From: Antedon mediterranea
Lineage: Eukaryota > Echinodermata > Crinoidea > Comatulida > Antedonidae
DNA: 64,000 bases
NCBI RefSeq assembly: GCF_964355755.1
Contig: NC_092673.1
Coordinates: 21,333,001 to 21,397,000, forward strand
Direction of reading: 5' to 3'
The notes under the pieces were generated by a model, which was not told the DNA's origin, ran no database searches, and was given only the letters and a program-made list of their open reading frames with translations. How positions within the stretch are numbered: position 1 is the first letter of the stretch; every line of letters begins with the position of its first letter. The translations under genes and the position numbers were made by a program. Below, piece after piece: positions 25,160 to 39,200 of the stretch.

Positions 25160-27640
25160 TGTTGCAATTCTGATAAGGATGATGTCAATGATTCGGTAAA
25201 TTAGATAATAAAAAAGATAATAATGATCATTGCAATTGATGAAATTAGTATTATTGATTTAGGACATGATAATGACGACATTAATGAAGGTAATGATCAA
25301 CTGTTATGATGATGATGATGATGATAAGATTTCAATTTATAACCATTCTTCTAACTAATAAGATATTACCAGGAAAGAGTAAAATTACACTCTTCCCTGA
25401 TGTTACAGACCGGCAGCATATTATTATTAGTCAACGAACATTTTCTGATTGAATTGTAACTCAATACAAGGCGTAACAGGCCAACCTTTATGTCTTACAC
25501 AATTAAATACTAGTCAATTAATGTCCCATGAGGCATATAATTTGATTAATGGTCCAACAATTCATCGTAAATTCTTTCTTAATTATTCATTCTTCAATCA
25601 AAGTTGGTATTACTCACTTAGCATTATGTAACCCTCAATTATCGGTAATGGCTGACTGCTATTACTACATAGTTGTTGTATACATTACTTATAACGAGAA
25701 GAGTGTGTCCAACATACAAATATTATCTAATGGGAACAACGGAACATTGTAAGTAGTAACCTTTAATGTTCGTGATTCATTTAAACAAATGTGTTAGGCC
25801 TACAGTACTATATTTCTGAAAACTTGCCAATTGAATGTGAGGATGCAGACATCGCCAAAACCACAGAGTTAAAACTAATGAAGGGCAATTGCTACTGAAT
25901 ACCACTTAGTCCGGTTTAAGCATGAAGGAATTAGGTCGAATCTTCCAAGAATGTCGTATATTTAGTAATAGTGGGTGTACAGTACATGAATATGGAGGCA
26001 CATATGTTAGTCCACCCATAAGGTCCATGTTCCACCGGTCGGGCGTTAGTATACGTATGAAACGCCATGTTTGCCAATTACTAATACTAAGTCGAAACAC
26101 GGTCTAGAAATGGACTATTTAAGTCTCAATTTAACTACAAGCTCGTTATGTTAATATATCTGGTAAAATGCTTTAATGATTCTTTAAGGGGTCTACATAC
26201 ATTAACTTGTTATTTAAAGACGATCTAATATACCTTCTTGCTTCAATGGAATCAACAGTGTTTCTCTTTAAAAGCTATCGATTGCCACGGTTTATATATT
26301 ATTTACAAACACGTAATCATCAGTAATGTGATTTTTTTTAACCATAATTCATATATTCCAGTTAATATCCAATTAGTACGGGTGTCACTGTGATTAAAAG
26401 AGTATTAAGTAGTTCGTTATTGATACTTTTGTCCAATAGATAACCTAATATTAGTTAAATTTATAACACAAATAATACCATTCCTTTGTATGTTATTTTT
26501 AGATTATTTTTCTAACAAAACTTGCACCGGGGCTTTCAAGCTATTAGTGTAAGCCATCCTTATCTGTGTAAATTTAGTTATTAACAAATGTTGTATACTG
26601 TACTTGCTAAATAAGACGAAAAATATTCAATAATGAAAAAGGAGTACTGTACAACCTTCTTAGTTGTTTTATCTATAGGAACAAGCATTAGACCGAAGTA
26701 AATGTTCGGGCATGCTCAGAGGAAAACATGACCTGTGGTAGTACCTATACTCGACAAAGTATTGCTTTTGATGAAGTAATGTTACTGGTTCCCACTTGAA
26801 CGCAACGTAAGGACGTAAACGCAACGCAAGCGAGTTGACCAATCACGAAGTCCCTTGTGAATATTCAACTCACGTGCGTTGAATTATTCCGGGGTTGAAT
26901 CATGGATTAACGAATAGAAATCTACGTTAAATCTACGTCGTCGTGTTGTGTTACGTAATTTTATAATTTTGAATAATCTTTCAGTAATTTTGTATATTGG
27001 ATGATGTTAAAAGGGTCAACAGACAACAAATAGCTGAATTCCATGCACCATACTGTCGCCATGACAACGACTTATAGTGAACAACCCCGACAACAAAGAA
27101 TGTCATTGGTTAATTCACTTTAATAGCTCTATTTTTTTTACGATTTATTTAATTAGTGTACTCAGTTGGAAGAATTGTCACGTGGTATAAAACCACTGCT
27201 GGAGATGTTTGACAAATGTTTAACCATTTGGTTAAGAACAGGGTTAGAGTTATATATAAACTTTATTTAGACACGAGACTGATGTGCAGTACAACTCGTT
27301 CAATCAATATTGATTGTTTTTACACAAGTTCGTGATACTGTATTACAAAACAAAACAAAAAAATCAACACCATATAAATACAACAGAAACGAAAAAAATT
27401 TTTTTTTTGAAAAGAAAAAAAATTACAGCAGAGTCCCCTTCATCTGACACCTCTATTTAGGGTACACCATACTGGTACTTCCCGTGTAAACGGAAACCCT
27501 TATCGAAGTGTAGAATTCATGGGGATTCAACTGTAATACATAATAAATCTTTTGGATTTCATTTACCTTAAAATAATAGTGATAAAACACACATTTTACA
27601 TAGTATTTAGCCATTTTAAAAGTTGGATGTAGATCGTAGA
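25160..27640. other. Gene-poor stretch
   Basis: Low-complexity GAT repeats at 25305-25325; a hairpin with arms AGGAAAGAGT/ACTCTTCCCT at 25371-25396; AGTATACGTATGAAACGCCA at about 26047, part of the dispersed repeat also at 33580; and a MITE family A fragment at 26786-26885 (GGTTCCCACTTGAACGCAAC). No exon recognised. Confidence 0.4.
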
Positions 27641-27658
27641 TTACCATACCATTATGTT

Positions 27659-28690
27659 TTACAATGCATTTTTCAGATACGTTTTAAACAACTTAACTGA
27701 ATTTGGAAGGGTATCAACATTGAGACTATTCCATATAATTGCTCCACGATAAGACAGACTTCGTTTTTTAAAATCGGTTTTTGGCTTTGGGATGAATAGA
27801 TGTGTATCACTGTGCCTTGGATTATAATTTATATCATTGAATGTAAATACATTATTTAGGTAAGGTGGGGCATTATCTGTCAAAACCTTATATATAACCA
27901 TACAACATTCATATCTATCTTGATAAAATAAAGGTGACCAATTAATTTGCCTTAGTGCCTCACTACTAGGTGTGTCCCATGTTAGACCACACACGATTCG
28001 AGCTGTTCTGTTTTGTATAGTTTGAACTCTTTTCATTAGAGTTTGACTACTATTTCCCCAAATTATGTTACAATAGCTCAAGTAAGGTATTACAATAGAG
28101 TTTGCAATATGTTTTAATATGTTTTGTGGAAAATAATAGCTACATCGTCTAAGCATACCCAATCCATTTAGAGCTTTACCTCGAATGTATTCAATCTGAT
28201 TTTTCCATGATAAATGTTCGTCTATTATGATACCGAGGTGTTTGCAATATCGAACGCGTAGTACAACATCGTTATCTATATTAACTGATCTATTTTTTTC
28301 TTTGGTGGTTGCCAATCGGTTTGTCGATCCGATCAACATGAACTCGGATTTAGAGACATTTAGACTCAATTTATTATTTTTTAACCAATCGTCGATTTGT
28401 ATAAGTTCTTCATTTAGCCTATACTTTGGTATATTTCATTTTCATTTTACAACAATAAATTATAGTATCGTCAGCATACATACTTATTTTACATTTGTTT
28501 ACAACTTTCGATAGGTCATTTATATATAAGAGGAAAGCAAGTGGGCCCACGATTGACCCCTGAGGCACTCCACATTGGATGTGTGTATAGTCAGACAATG
28601 TATTATTTACATTTGTGAATTGCTTTCGCTCAGACAGATAGCTCTCGAACCATTTTAAAACATATTTTAAAAGTTGATATCATCCCGACA
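27659..28690 (-). pseudogene. Broken non-LTR retrotransposon, reverse transcriptase C-terminal part (CR1/Jockey-like)
   Basis: Minus strand from about 28690: WFESYLSERKQF, then CGVPQGSIVGPL (RT motif B region), then MYADDTIIY with the catalytic YADD. A frame change near 28420-28435, after a stop, separates this from the next open part (27659-28369), which has DDWLKNNKLSLN, YLGIIID-type HLGIIIDEHLSWKNQI, the post-RT region, and a C-terminus with RGAIIWNSL typical of this group. The 5' part, including any endonuclease, is missing. It is a 5'-truncated, frameshifted copy and cannot make an active enzyme. Confidence 0.85.
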
Positions 28691-28699
28691 ATTTTGGGA

Positions 28700-29620
28700 T
28701 TTAGGGTTTGGAGAATCCTTTACATAACTAACTTTTTACATCATGTTTTTATGACAGGCAGCATTGAAAATGGCGATGTACAGTATCACAAGAAAATAGT
28801 AATGTGTGTTGACTCAAAATAAAACGGTGTTTGCTTTATTTGTGTTAAGGTCCATGTGTACATCATCATAATGAAAGTTGATTGAAGAGACTTTATTATT
28901 AACTTCCCATACAAATAACAAACGGATTATACAACTAACTAGATGATGGATGTTAATAATAATAATAATAATGACGTATAATGATTATGTTTATATTCAT
29001 ACTAGAATGATCACTCACTTTTAACAATTATTAGTTGCCTTTTGACGCAGTCGAGGTTTCTATGTTAATTCTATTTAAACCCGGATTATGTGCATGGCAA
29101 CGGAGGTACATTTGAAAGAATGTTCCTTTAACACTACTACATATCCTTTGAGAACAATGAACAATTTCACTTTAAAAGCAATCTATAAGAGGGTTAGTAT
29201 AAGTAAATTATAACCTTCAAAAATAACCATGGGCTTTTTGCCGAATAGAAACCCATTTCTTTGTAAGGATGGCATTCGCTGATTGCATCATGAAAATAAA
29301 TCTTCGATTAAAATAGTAACCTCGAACAGGAACAACTTGAAAAGAAGCACAGTCAAATGTATGTAGTTATTGTGGTCTTCCTGAACAGTATTGAAACTAG
29401 GCTCAAATTGTCTATGATTTGAAAAAGACATTTCAGTACAAAACTGAATTGCGTCCAATAACATCAATAGAAAAATACATATAACCATGAAAATAGAATT
29501 TTAAAAACATATAGGCCTACATATATGGAATCAAGCAAAATTGCACAAAAACATCAAATATAAACATAGGCCCCTATAAAATGTATTAAAAAATAAAGCA
29601 TATAACATAATAAAATCAGT
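28700..29620. other. Gene-free stretch
   Basis: Nothing recognisable beyond an AAT microsatellite at about 28950-28970. Confidence 0.4.
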
Positions 29621-29628
29621 AGATACCT

Positions 29629-29795
29629 ATTTATAAAATTCCAGGGGCCTATTTATAAAATTCCAGGGGCCTATTTATAAAATTCCAGGGGCCTATTTAT
29701 AAAATCCCAGGGGCCTATTTATAAAATTCCAGGGGCCTATTTATAAAATTCCAGGGGCCTATTTATAAAATTCCAGGGCCCATTTATAAAAGATT
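29629..29795. repeat. 22-bp tandem repeat, seven to eight copies
   Basis: The unit CCTATTTATAAAATTCCAGG (plus GG) repeats almost perfectly with one C/T variant. The last unit is shortened (CCAGGGCCCATTTATAAAAG). Confidence 0.9.
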
Positions 29796-29799
29796 TAAC

Positions 29800-32150
29800 A
29801 AACATTCATTATTCTATAAATAAGGTTGAACAGTAATAAAACAGGATCAAATTGTCTGTTATCGTTTAGAAAAATAAAGATATTAAAAGACATGATTTGA
29901 CTGCCTTTTGAAGCTTGTTATAATGCTTGTGATAAACTATATAAACTACAACAATCCAACAACACAATAGTACAAGTCGTTATTATTTGCATTAATTAGG
30001 GTCTACAAATCTGAAGGTCCTTCTATTCTGTCCACGAAGGAATGTTTTTATACATGCAACTGATTCAGACTAATATATTGTCATTAATTACCGTACTATT
30101 AGTTCTATTTAAATTAACTAATAGTAATACACATGCATATTATGTGGGAGTGTGTGAGCAGGGAGTTGTAAACAACTCCCTGGTGGTGTGAGTGTGTGTC
30201 GTCAGAATATACAGTTGCTCAACCTTAGCTTATTGCACTTAGTGTGAAATGCACTAAACAAAAGGCAATCAATAGAAAAATGTTGGTAATATACATACAC
30301 TAATTACTCGTGTAATGTATGTGTAAAATGGACACAACCAATTAGGCTCACTACAACAATCAATGTGTTAATTAAGGAATATCGATCAACGCAGATCATT
30401 AATCAGTACTTATATTGTAAAAATACTAGTTAAAGCAGTATTAATCAGTTATCAATAACAGTCAAACTATTGTGCAGCATCGTTAACAATTTTACAACTA
30501 TTGAACATTGTACATTATCTGACAACTTTAAGTGGCTTCCCATTGAATATATGCCAACTACAAGAAGAATTGATAAATATTTTAGCTTTAGAACATAAAG
30601 GGTTGACATTAATATAATTGCATGATATATCTTCGTTTTTCTAGTCATTATTTTGCTGAAAGCTTGTTGTCAGAATTGTACAGGCAACACTACGATGATG
30701 TCTTGTTTATTAACAGCATACAATTCATACATTATTAATTCAAGAAGTGGGGACAGCGTTGTGTCACATTTTTAACATTATGGGTAGAATTGCCAGACAA
30801 CAAGATACATCCATTCATTCCACTCAAAATTCACTGAACAACAGAAAGCATAATGCCGATTGACATTTCGATCCAGCGAGCAAGAATTCATTCAAATCCT
30901 TGTTAGAATTTGGAGTGACGTCCCAATCAGATGGACACACGCGCGTACAAAAAAACGTTATCGTCGATAGAAGACACGCGCCCTTACAACTGTACTTAAG
31001 GATGGGATTAATTGGGTGGTTCAATATCATGAGCAAGATATAACGTTTATTTAAAAAATAATCAGACTAGTCACTGACCCTAAAATCGGATTATCGCATC
31101 GGATAAAGTAATACGATACACATATCTTATGGCGGATTCATTCTGATTGGCAATTTAATTTCATTTTGATGAAATATTAATAAGCGCGATGCATCTACAC
31201 AGGACCAGTACATTATTGATATGGCAAATTAGTGAACTAAATAGGTATGGAAATTTCGTTTGTCAATGTCATACTAATAATCAAGCGTCTATGAACATTA
31301 TGTGCTTTCAAGGTCGAGTCAGAATATAGTGTGTGATGATAGGGAGTGGGTAATAACCATGTATACAACCATGGCTGTAACACTTTATGCATATTAAGTA
31401 CAGTACCATATGCACTTTAAATTTCAACTTCCACTGTTTTGAACTTCCACTGTTTTGAACAATAATAATAAATAAATAATAAATTGGGATAAAAGTAATT
31501 TTTTAGCCCAGTATTTATTTTATTTTGTATCAAGTGTGACGTTGGCTATGGTTGGCTATCTAGTCGTTGATCCTCTATATATATAAATAAATATATGTTT
31601 GTTTTTTTGTGACAGTCCTTTATTACAAAACTGTTATGCTGTGGGCCTATTGGACTGCGGGGGTACGATCAAAACTGATAGTTTGTTTAGACGAATCGTG
31701 TGTACATGTAACTTTGGTAGGATAAATAATATCAAAGAAATATCACACGTATTTAAATTCAAACAGTTTCACGTTGTTGGACAATCATCAAAAATGTATT
31801 TGAATTAATATTATTTATAATTAAATTTGATATAGCTTGCGATTTAGTTGAATGACTAAACACAGCACAGCCACTGTGTATGATATTGCATGAATGCTTG
31901 ACAGACCATATATATCAGATGAAATTGTATAAAAATTCAATCAATTCGTTATAAAGTATGAAATTAAATTTGACAGTTGAATAGATAAATTACATGGTCA
32001 GACTTTGCCCTTTGAAACCTAATAAAATTAGATAATGCTGTCTTATGAAGCTAGTTCAAATCCTTTGTGATTTCATTTTTAGGCCTAAGATAACTTTGGT
32101 GGAGAATACCGTGACCTGGTTATCTGTGCGCTTATATCCATTCCCTTCCG
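29800..32150. other. Gene-free stretch
   Basis: No exon supported. 30159-30182 is a hairpin with 11-bp arms CAGGGAGTTGT/ACAACTCCCTG and a 2-nt loop. 31424-31460 is a direct duplication of AACTTCCACTGTTTTG. Confidence 0.4.
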
Positions 32151-32162
32151 TTTAGCTCAATA

Positions 32163-32366
32163 CAGTGGCGTAACGGTTATAGGGCCCACTGGCTAAATCC
32201 AGGGCCCCTAAGCTTACGGGGCCCCTGAGCAGTGCTCAGAGGAAAAACATGCATTGAAGAATACCGAAATGGCTAAAAACACTCGAGGCCTCCAGCGGTG
32301 GAAGTTGGAGGGCCACTTTTAATGTTTCCTAAACCAGGGGCCTCGGGCCTCTGCGTTACCCTACTG
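32163..32366. mobile_element. hAT-type non-autonomous element (MITE), 204 bp
   Basis: Left end CAGTGGCGTAACG and right end CGTTACCCTACTG are inverted with two mismatches; CAGTGGCG is a common hAT terminus. The flanks are GCTCAATA (32155-32162) and GTTCAATA (32367-32374), an 8-bp target duplication with one difference, as expected for hAT. The element is GC-rich against AT-rich flanks and has no transposase. A related piece lies inverted near 56670-56727. Confidence 0.75.
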
Positions 32367-32987
32367 GTTCAATACCGTAGTTTCCCCATTGTTCAGAACA
32401 ATGTGTGGACGAACGAATTCTCAGTCACATGTATGTGCCCTACCCCTACCTAGTAGAGATATTGGTCAAGTAATCGATGGACTTATAAGATTTTGCTTCT
32501 AGTCTCTACACCAAAGTAAATTAGGGGTTTACCGTAGAATTTCATAAAATCACTGACAAACATACCCGTTTTATTGATGACTTGTGGTAGTATTATAGTG
32601 ATGGTATTTTGGTGTTGGCGGCGGAATAGAATTAAGAGGAAACTTCCTCATTTAGAATTCCGACAAAGAGATTATATGTTTGTTTTTATATTGTATTTTT
32701 ACATAGTACTGTATATAACGAGCTTTATTTATGTTTATTATATATACACTTGTTACGAAATAAAAAAATTCGTGACAAGATGTAATCTTGCGCCTATTTC
32801 TTTCTAAAGTATAGATCCTCCTGCCGCTACCAGTTTTTTTCGATTTTACTCAAAATACACGAATGACATCAAAGTTTTTGTGTTCACATGAGGGAAAATC
32901 TAAGTCACAATAAGTGTATTAGTAAGCAAGGAGATGTAGATGTAAGTTTGTAATAAAAATGGAAAAATTTAAAAAAGGATCACTTAC

Positions 32988-33058
32988 CATAAGTTGATAA
33001 TCCACTGTGATCTTGCTTTATTTAACGTATAATTACGACAATCCAAATTGTCTTCATG
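32988..33058 (-). CDS. Candidate exon 2 of an unassigned minus-strand gene
   Basis: A GTTTTAG acceptor precedes 71 nt ending TTATG|GTAAGTGA. The frame in phase with the exon at 33194-33247 is open and reads HEDNLDCRNYTLNKARSQWI and on, ending with two bases of a split codon. I do not recognise the family. Confidence 0.3.
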
Positions 33059-33193
33059 CTAAAACTGTCAAATTAGAAATTAATAACACTACTGTAACTC
33101 CTTATATTAATGTAACATGTTTACTGCTGTGAGGTATTAGGTATCAGTATTAAGCTACGGTATCATGCATTGAAATCAAACCACAGTCCTTAC

Positions 33194-33247
33194 CCTATCG
33201 TTTGTGATCATAGCAACCTTTACTCGACGTAACAAACTGAAATACAT
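33194..33247 (-). CDS. Candidate exon 1 of an unassigned minus-strand gene
   Basis: TTTATTTCTCAG precedes 54 nt ending GATAGG|GTAAGG. One frame is open (MYFSLLRRVKVAMITNDR) and it joins in phase 0 to the exon at 32988-33058. Whether its first codon ATG is a start or internal is unknown. Confidence 0.3.
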
Positions 33248-33259
33248 CTGAGAAATAAA

Positions 33260-36200
33260 ACAGTTACAAATAAGCTCCAAGGAATATTGACATTTTGAGG
33301 TAATCTTGTTTAATGGTTTATCGCGTGGTTGGTTCCTTAAGTATGATTGGTTTGAATTGGATCTCTCTCAGCCAATCGTCTTCCACTTGAAAACTTCAGC
33401 TGGAAAATAAAAACAGATTTGGGTGGATCAGTAAGTGTTGCTTTTATCTTCGGACGTTAGGGGCGCCCTGTGCCAAAGGCGAGTTGAATAATAGCCTCTG
33501 ACGTAGACTTGCCCCAAGTCTGTATTCATTGTTTGTTTGTTTGTTTTTTTTTATTTCGATTTTTGTCTGAAAATAACCAAACTTAAGTAGTATACGTATG
33601 AAACGCCATATGTGCCAAAATATTTTTCTTTTTATTAATTAAAACAAAACTCCGTCTGGAACCCAGACTACCTCTGGCGGCACAATGTTGAAACCAAGAT
33701 ACTACAACAAAAAAAGCTTTCTATCAACTTTTTACAATTTAGCGCCAAAAATGTTGGTATAGCACGTAATGAAAATAATGTATTGTCACTGTCAAACAGT
33801 AGGACTAGGAAACATATTTTAGTAGGCCTACAGTGATATTTATTTTTACAATGAAGTGAAATATGAACACGTTCAGACGGTTGATATGTTGTACGGTAAA
33901 TGTTACTTTAGCGCCAAAGCAAACACAACAAGGACTGCCATACAATAAACGCTGTTACAATTAAATATTTTTATTATCTCTCTGGCTTTCATTACAAATT
34001 GAATGTTTGATAACTTGTTTTTATAGCCATCAGCGTTCCTCGATCTTTTCATACAAATGAAAAAGGTTGAACTGTTTATACATAAGACGTTGAATTGATT
34101 TAGCTTTATGATATTTAGTACATGACACAACTGAGAATTGTGTTAAGGTCATATAAATAAGACTTATTATTTAAGCTCCTATTATGCTTCTACTGGTTGT
34201 GTAATATTTAACATAATTACATCATTTAGATGTGTAGTAATACCCTCATATTATTAGTAATAATGTTATGATACAGTAAATCTATTTATTCAATCCTGTA
34301 TTATTATAGATTAAAGTTTAAAATTTGAAAAAAAACGTATCATTGCTCTATGTAGGACCCGAACTCCAGATCTCCAAATAATTATTTCAAACATTTTTAT
34401 TCAATAACATAAAATGTAAATTATAAGAAATTTAAAAAAAAGTCTTGGGGAAAAAGCAAGAACTAGACTAGCTTAAGTGGAATAGCAAGGCATAGGAATC
34501 TTAAGATAATACATTATGCCTATTGCCTTTTAGGACAAGAATATTAAAATTTGAGGTACCGTACTCTTTTCATCAATATATTTTCCAGTTGCTATTTTAA
34601 AATTGTAACTTGCTTAACCAGGTATATAATTAGTATGACTTTGGTTTACATAGTAGACCTAGGTATGATTATACTGTACCAGGGCGTACATGTAGATCTA
34701 GTATACGAACTGGCCTCATTGTCGTCACAAACTAGTAATACTAATATTAAATGTACAATATATATATATGCACATTTCAAACCAACAATAGTTGGAATAA
34801 TAATAATGCCAAGTTATTGGTTCGAAATTGTATACAAACTACATACAGCTTTTAATTAGTAAAGTACTAATAGATACGTGTATTAATTAGTTGATAAAAC
34901 GTTTAGAATGTGTAGCACAATACTAGAGTGTATTCCAGTAGTTTATACGTTACTAACTCAATATTTACAGTTGTACTTAAACAAAGAATCGTTGAAATGA
35001 GTGCGATTGATTGGGGTCCATCTTGGCATACATGCCGTGTTAAAAGCAGGACACTATGTCTCTACACCAGGATTAAATAATCGACTGACGTCACCAATGG
35101 TGAACAGATGGACGATGTATAGAATAACCACCAGGATTTTTTTTGTAAATATTTTTATATGATAAAAACAGTCACGTCAAATGGGGCCTTATATAAGGCG
35201 CGCTTAGGCCTATATATTTTTAGATATTTTATAAGATCGTTAAAATTATCATATCTCGCCTCGTTTCAGAATAGATTATTTTATAATTAAAAGTAAAACA
35301 TTTGTTACAGATAAGTAAATGTTATGTTGCTTTAGTCATTAGGATGCACGGTAAAATATATTTAAGACATTACATAAAACGCACGATGAGAAACGCTTAA
35401 TGCTGAAGAATGTGAACTTTAATCGTATAACATTAATATCACACTGTTAACCAATTCACAATGTTTATAAAATATGTAAACCACTAAACATCTGTATGCA
35501 TAATGACTTTGAAAACTCCCATAGTTTGACCATGGTGTAAAGAATGAATGATTTCATGACGAAGTTGCCGAAACCCGGGCCGCAACCATGAAAGCATAAA
35601 TAATCTCACTCTTACACGTCGGAACATAATCCTTTATAAAGTCCTTTACCTTTAATACCGCCGCGTGTTTTATCATATTTTCAAATTGTAAATAATATGA
35701 AAACTGTACAGAAACATTTATTATATAGAGCCTATCCTTCACCGTTGTAGGATATTTGTAGTAAAGGCCAATCTACACACACGAGCGGTAACCGTAAGCG
35801 GAAATCGCGTAGCTTGTCACACGTAGAATCAGTACCCCTCCCGGAGCGGAAACCGCCCGTCCGCTCCGCGTTGTGTGTAAATAGTCAAAAGGAATAACAT
35901 AGATTCTATATTTTTATTACCGTTACCGCTCGTCTATGTAAATTTGCATTGACTATAGGATGTTAATCGCGTTTTTATGATTCATTGTTATTTATTATGT
36001 GAAGGCTACTTTAAGTTAAATATTCGACTAGGCCCTACAGGTCCAGAGGTTCAAGCGCCCAGCTGGTCAGGCAAGGATACTTCAAACGTATTGCAAGCCT
36101 ATACAACAAATCTGATTAGCCTCTGACCGTGAATCGACAAGGGTTTTTATTGGCCAGAATATAGTATTTCAAATTGTCGATGTAATATTAAGTCGTGTTT

Positions 36201-39200
36201 ATTATGGCCATGGAGTGACGCGGTCAGGGGTTATTAGGATAATCGTGTACGTTTTCGAGAATTACTTATATGATAACAAAAAAGCGTCTAAAAGCGGAAC
36301 ACTAAGCTTGGCCATTATGAGGAACATTATGTTTGACATTTTGATTATGTTTTTACGGTAATTGTTGCATCAATTCTCACATTACCGCTGCGTGGCAGAC
36401 GATGTGGGAATCGCATTAAATGATTTGGCTTATATACGTTTTTCGCAGCTAACTTCTAATTGAAATTGACACAAGTTATGCTGGAACGACAACAAGTGGC
36501 AACTTAAAATTTATATTGTTTAACTACGTGGTAATTAAACAATTCTTGCAGACTGCTGTGAAGACGGTCACTTGTTGCAGATCCATTAATGTATCAGAGA
36601 CAAACGTTCTCCTTCTCTAAACCTAACAAGGAATTTCCTTTCCTTGTGAGGCACCAAACACATTACATCATGTATACTTAAGTCATCTAGATGACTTTAG
36701 TATAATAATAGATGTATACTTAAATCATCTTTTATTATACAGATGGCATTTGGTTGAAATCGAACACAAACCATACACATTTAATGTGCCGTATACACCG
36801 GTATTATTTATGTTATAGTTTAATGCACCTTCAATGTAGCACAATGTATCAATGTAATGTATCGCCACTGTTAACTAATGATCCGTAGTAGAGTGTAATG
36901 AAGACAATATCGTGGAAGAAACAACGATTCTTCCATGATAATTGTGGCATCATGACGTACATCAATAACAATTACCGACTATATGGAACATTACCGAAAG
37001 GAAATGAGTTTTATTGTTATTATAAAAGTAACCATAAACAGTTATTATAAAGTTAATCGGAAAATCAGATCTATATTTAAAAACTTTGGAGAAATCGATA
37101 TCAATGTTGTCATGTCCTGTTCTGGCATATTTTATACTTCACTCATTGAAAGAGTGTGCTCTTATTTTCTTCATTCCCTTCATTCCTCTACTAAAGAGTC
37201 AAAGTACATTATATTATATCATTTGTTTAATTAATTTGATGTATCTTTGTTACATAATATGTATTAATTAATCGTTATGCGTAGCAGATGGAGTCTTATT
37301 GTCCATAAATTATGCATATATATACAGTACGGTATAATTTTACAATGTGCTATAATCGGTTCACATATTTTTAAACATTCATTTACATAAAATTAGTTGA
37401 ATTATTAACTTAAAACGTGTGACGTGAAGGGGTAAAAGTTTTGCTCAGTTTAAGCCGGTCACATCATTCTTATTGTTCAAAGCTTGACAATTCGTTGTTC
37501 TTTTTTCTTTTAATATCAAACAAATCTATTTACAGTTGTTAACAGCCGATACACACATGAATACGCTTATTGATCAAAGTCCCCATAATGTGATATTCTG
37601 ACATGACATTATAACATTATCACCAAAGTTAGTACTAAGTTTATATAGACAATGTTTACACGTTAATATCGTGGTGTTTTTTCGTCTAAATAAACAAAAA
37701 TGTTTGAGATTTCCATCAAAAGTTCAAATATTGTTATAAGGAATATTACGTAGATACGAAGCCATAAAAATCAATTCAGTCGATAACATTTTTTAACTTA
37801 AATAAATAAAATAAATACAGACATAGCACTTACCGATAGCGTTAACATTACCAGTTAATACACAACATTTACGTATATAACTGTACAGCCTCTGTAGGAT
37901 TTCTGCTACCATAATACGCGTGGTCCTGTTTTGATAGATATAACGTAGTCTAAGTATAGTTCACGTATAAAACGTATATCTGAATACTGCCACCACACGG
38001 TGGTTATACTTTTTTCACATAAAAAGTAGTCAAAATAAGTCTTAATAGAATGAAAACTCAAAGAAAATGAGTCTTCTAAACTCATTTTGACTTGACAAAT
38101 ATTAATGTTCAACTTTTAGTTGGATTACATTCATCGTTTTCATACATTATTGTTTTCCAGGTAACTGCCGAAGGAGACCGATTGTAGAGGGCGTAGTAAC
38201 GTATTTTCCAATATTAGTTTCCTGTATCTCGATAGGAATTTTTTAAAGATAATATTCAGTTTTCAGCTGTTATTTAATATTATAATATCGAATGTGTATG
38301 TCGCCCTCTCTTTTAATCGCAAGACCTAACAAACTAATGCCAAAATTGTGTGACGATAATTGAAAACCTAAAATAGGTACTGCATCTGAAAAGAGAAGAA
38401 AATATCGCCTAAAAGATGTTTTAGTATGCAACAACCGGGTACACACTAGTAACATTGAAACAACCTATGCAGCATCGCGATGTCAGCTGAAAAATATATT
38501 CATTTAAAAAAAAGTCTAGTTATGTATAATTTCTATTAAAGATGTATTGTCCCCCAAAAACATGAAAAATGAAGATTAATTAAATCAGACTATGAATAAT
38601 ATTTTATAGTTTTCATAAAGTTAATCACTTCCGCAGAAAAAAAACAAACAAAAAATGTTTTTACTTATAAAATGACAACATAAATGGTTAGATTCAACCA
38701 AAAACCCATTGGCTGGCAGCCAATTTGACCATTTTTTGCTTTAAATTACATTTTTTAAAGTTAAATACTTTTTATTTTATCCAATTTTTGGTCAAAGTGG
38801 ATAACTATTATGTTACATTAAAATGGAATATTCAACAAAAATGTTGTTAAAAAATATTTTTTCAGGGGGACAATATGTCTTTAATGTCACACAATAGATA
38901 TTCCCTTTGACCAAAAATTGGATTGGAAACAAAATTATTTACCTGAAAAAACTGTAATTTAAAGCAAAAAATAGTCAAATTGGTTTCCAGCCAATGGGTT
39001 TGGTTGGATTAAATCGGGTTTTTTTCCTACGGAATTGATGAACTTGTAAAACTACAAAATGGCCTAGTGAGAGTCTGATTTTATTAATCTTTATTTGTCA
39101 ATGTTTTTGGTCTTTAACAGACAGAAGTAAAACAATTGACAACATACACCTTAAATATTAGAGAAACAAGCCTCTCTGCCTACTGCTGTGCGTACTGGTC

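Noticed and set aside
33338-33400. Third possible minus-strand exon after TTTTATTTTCCAG
   Set aside because: The acceptor is good but no usable donor follows, and the frames close before one.
34551-34859. 102-codon plus-strand open frame
   Set aside because: AT-rich, no ATG-led plausible protein, no splice context, no domain.
35554-35742. Minus-strand open frame with a weakly BTB/BACK-like helix pattern
   Set aside because: Acceptor-like sequence is present, but no donor choice gives a convincing exon and the similarity is too vague.
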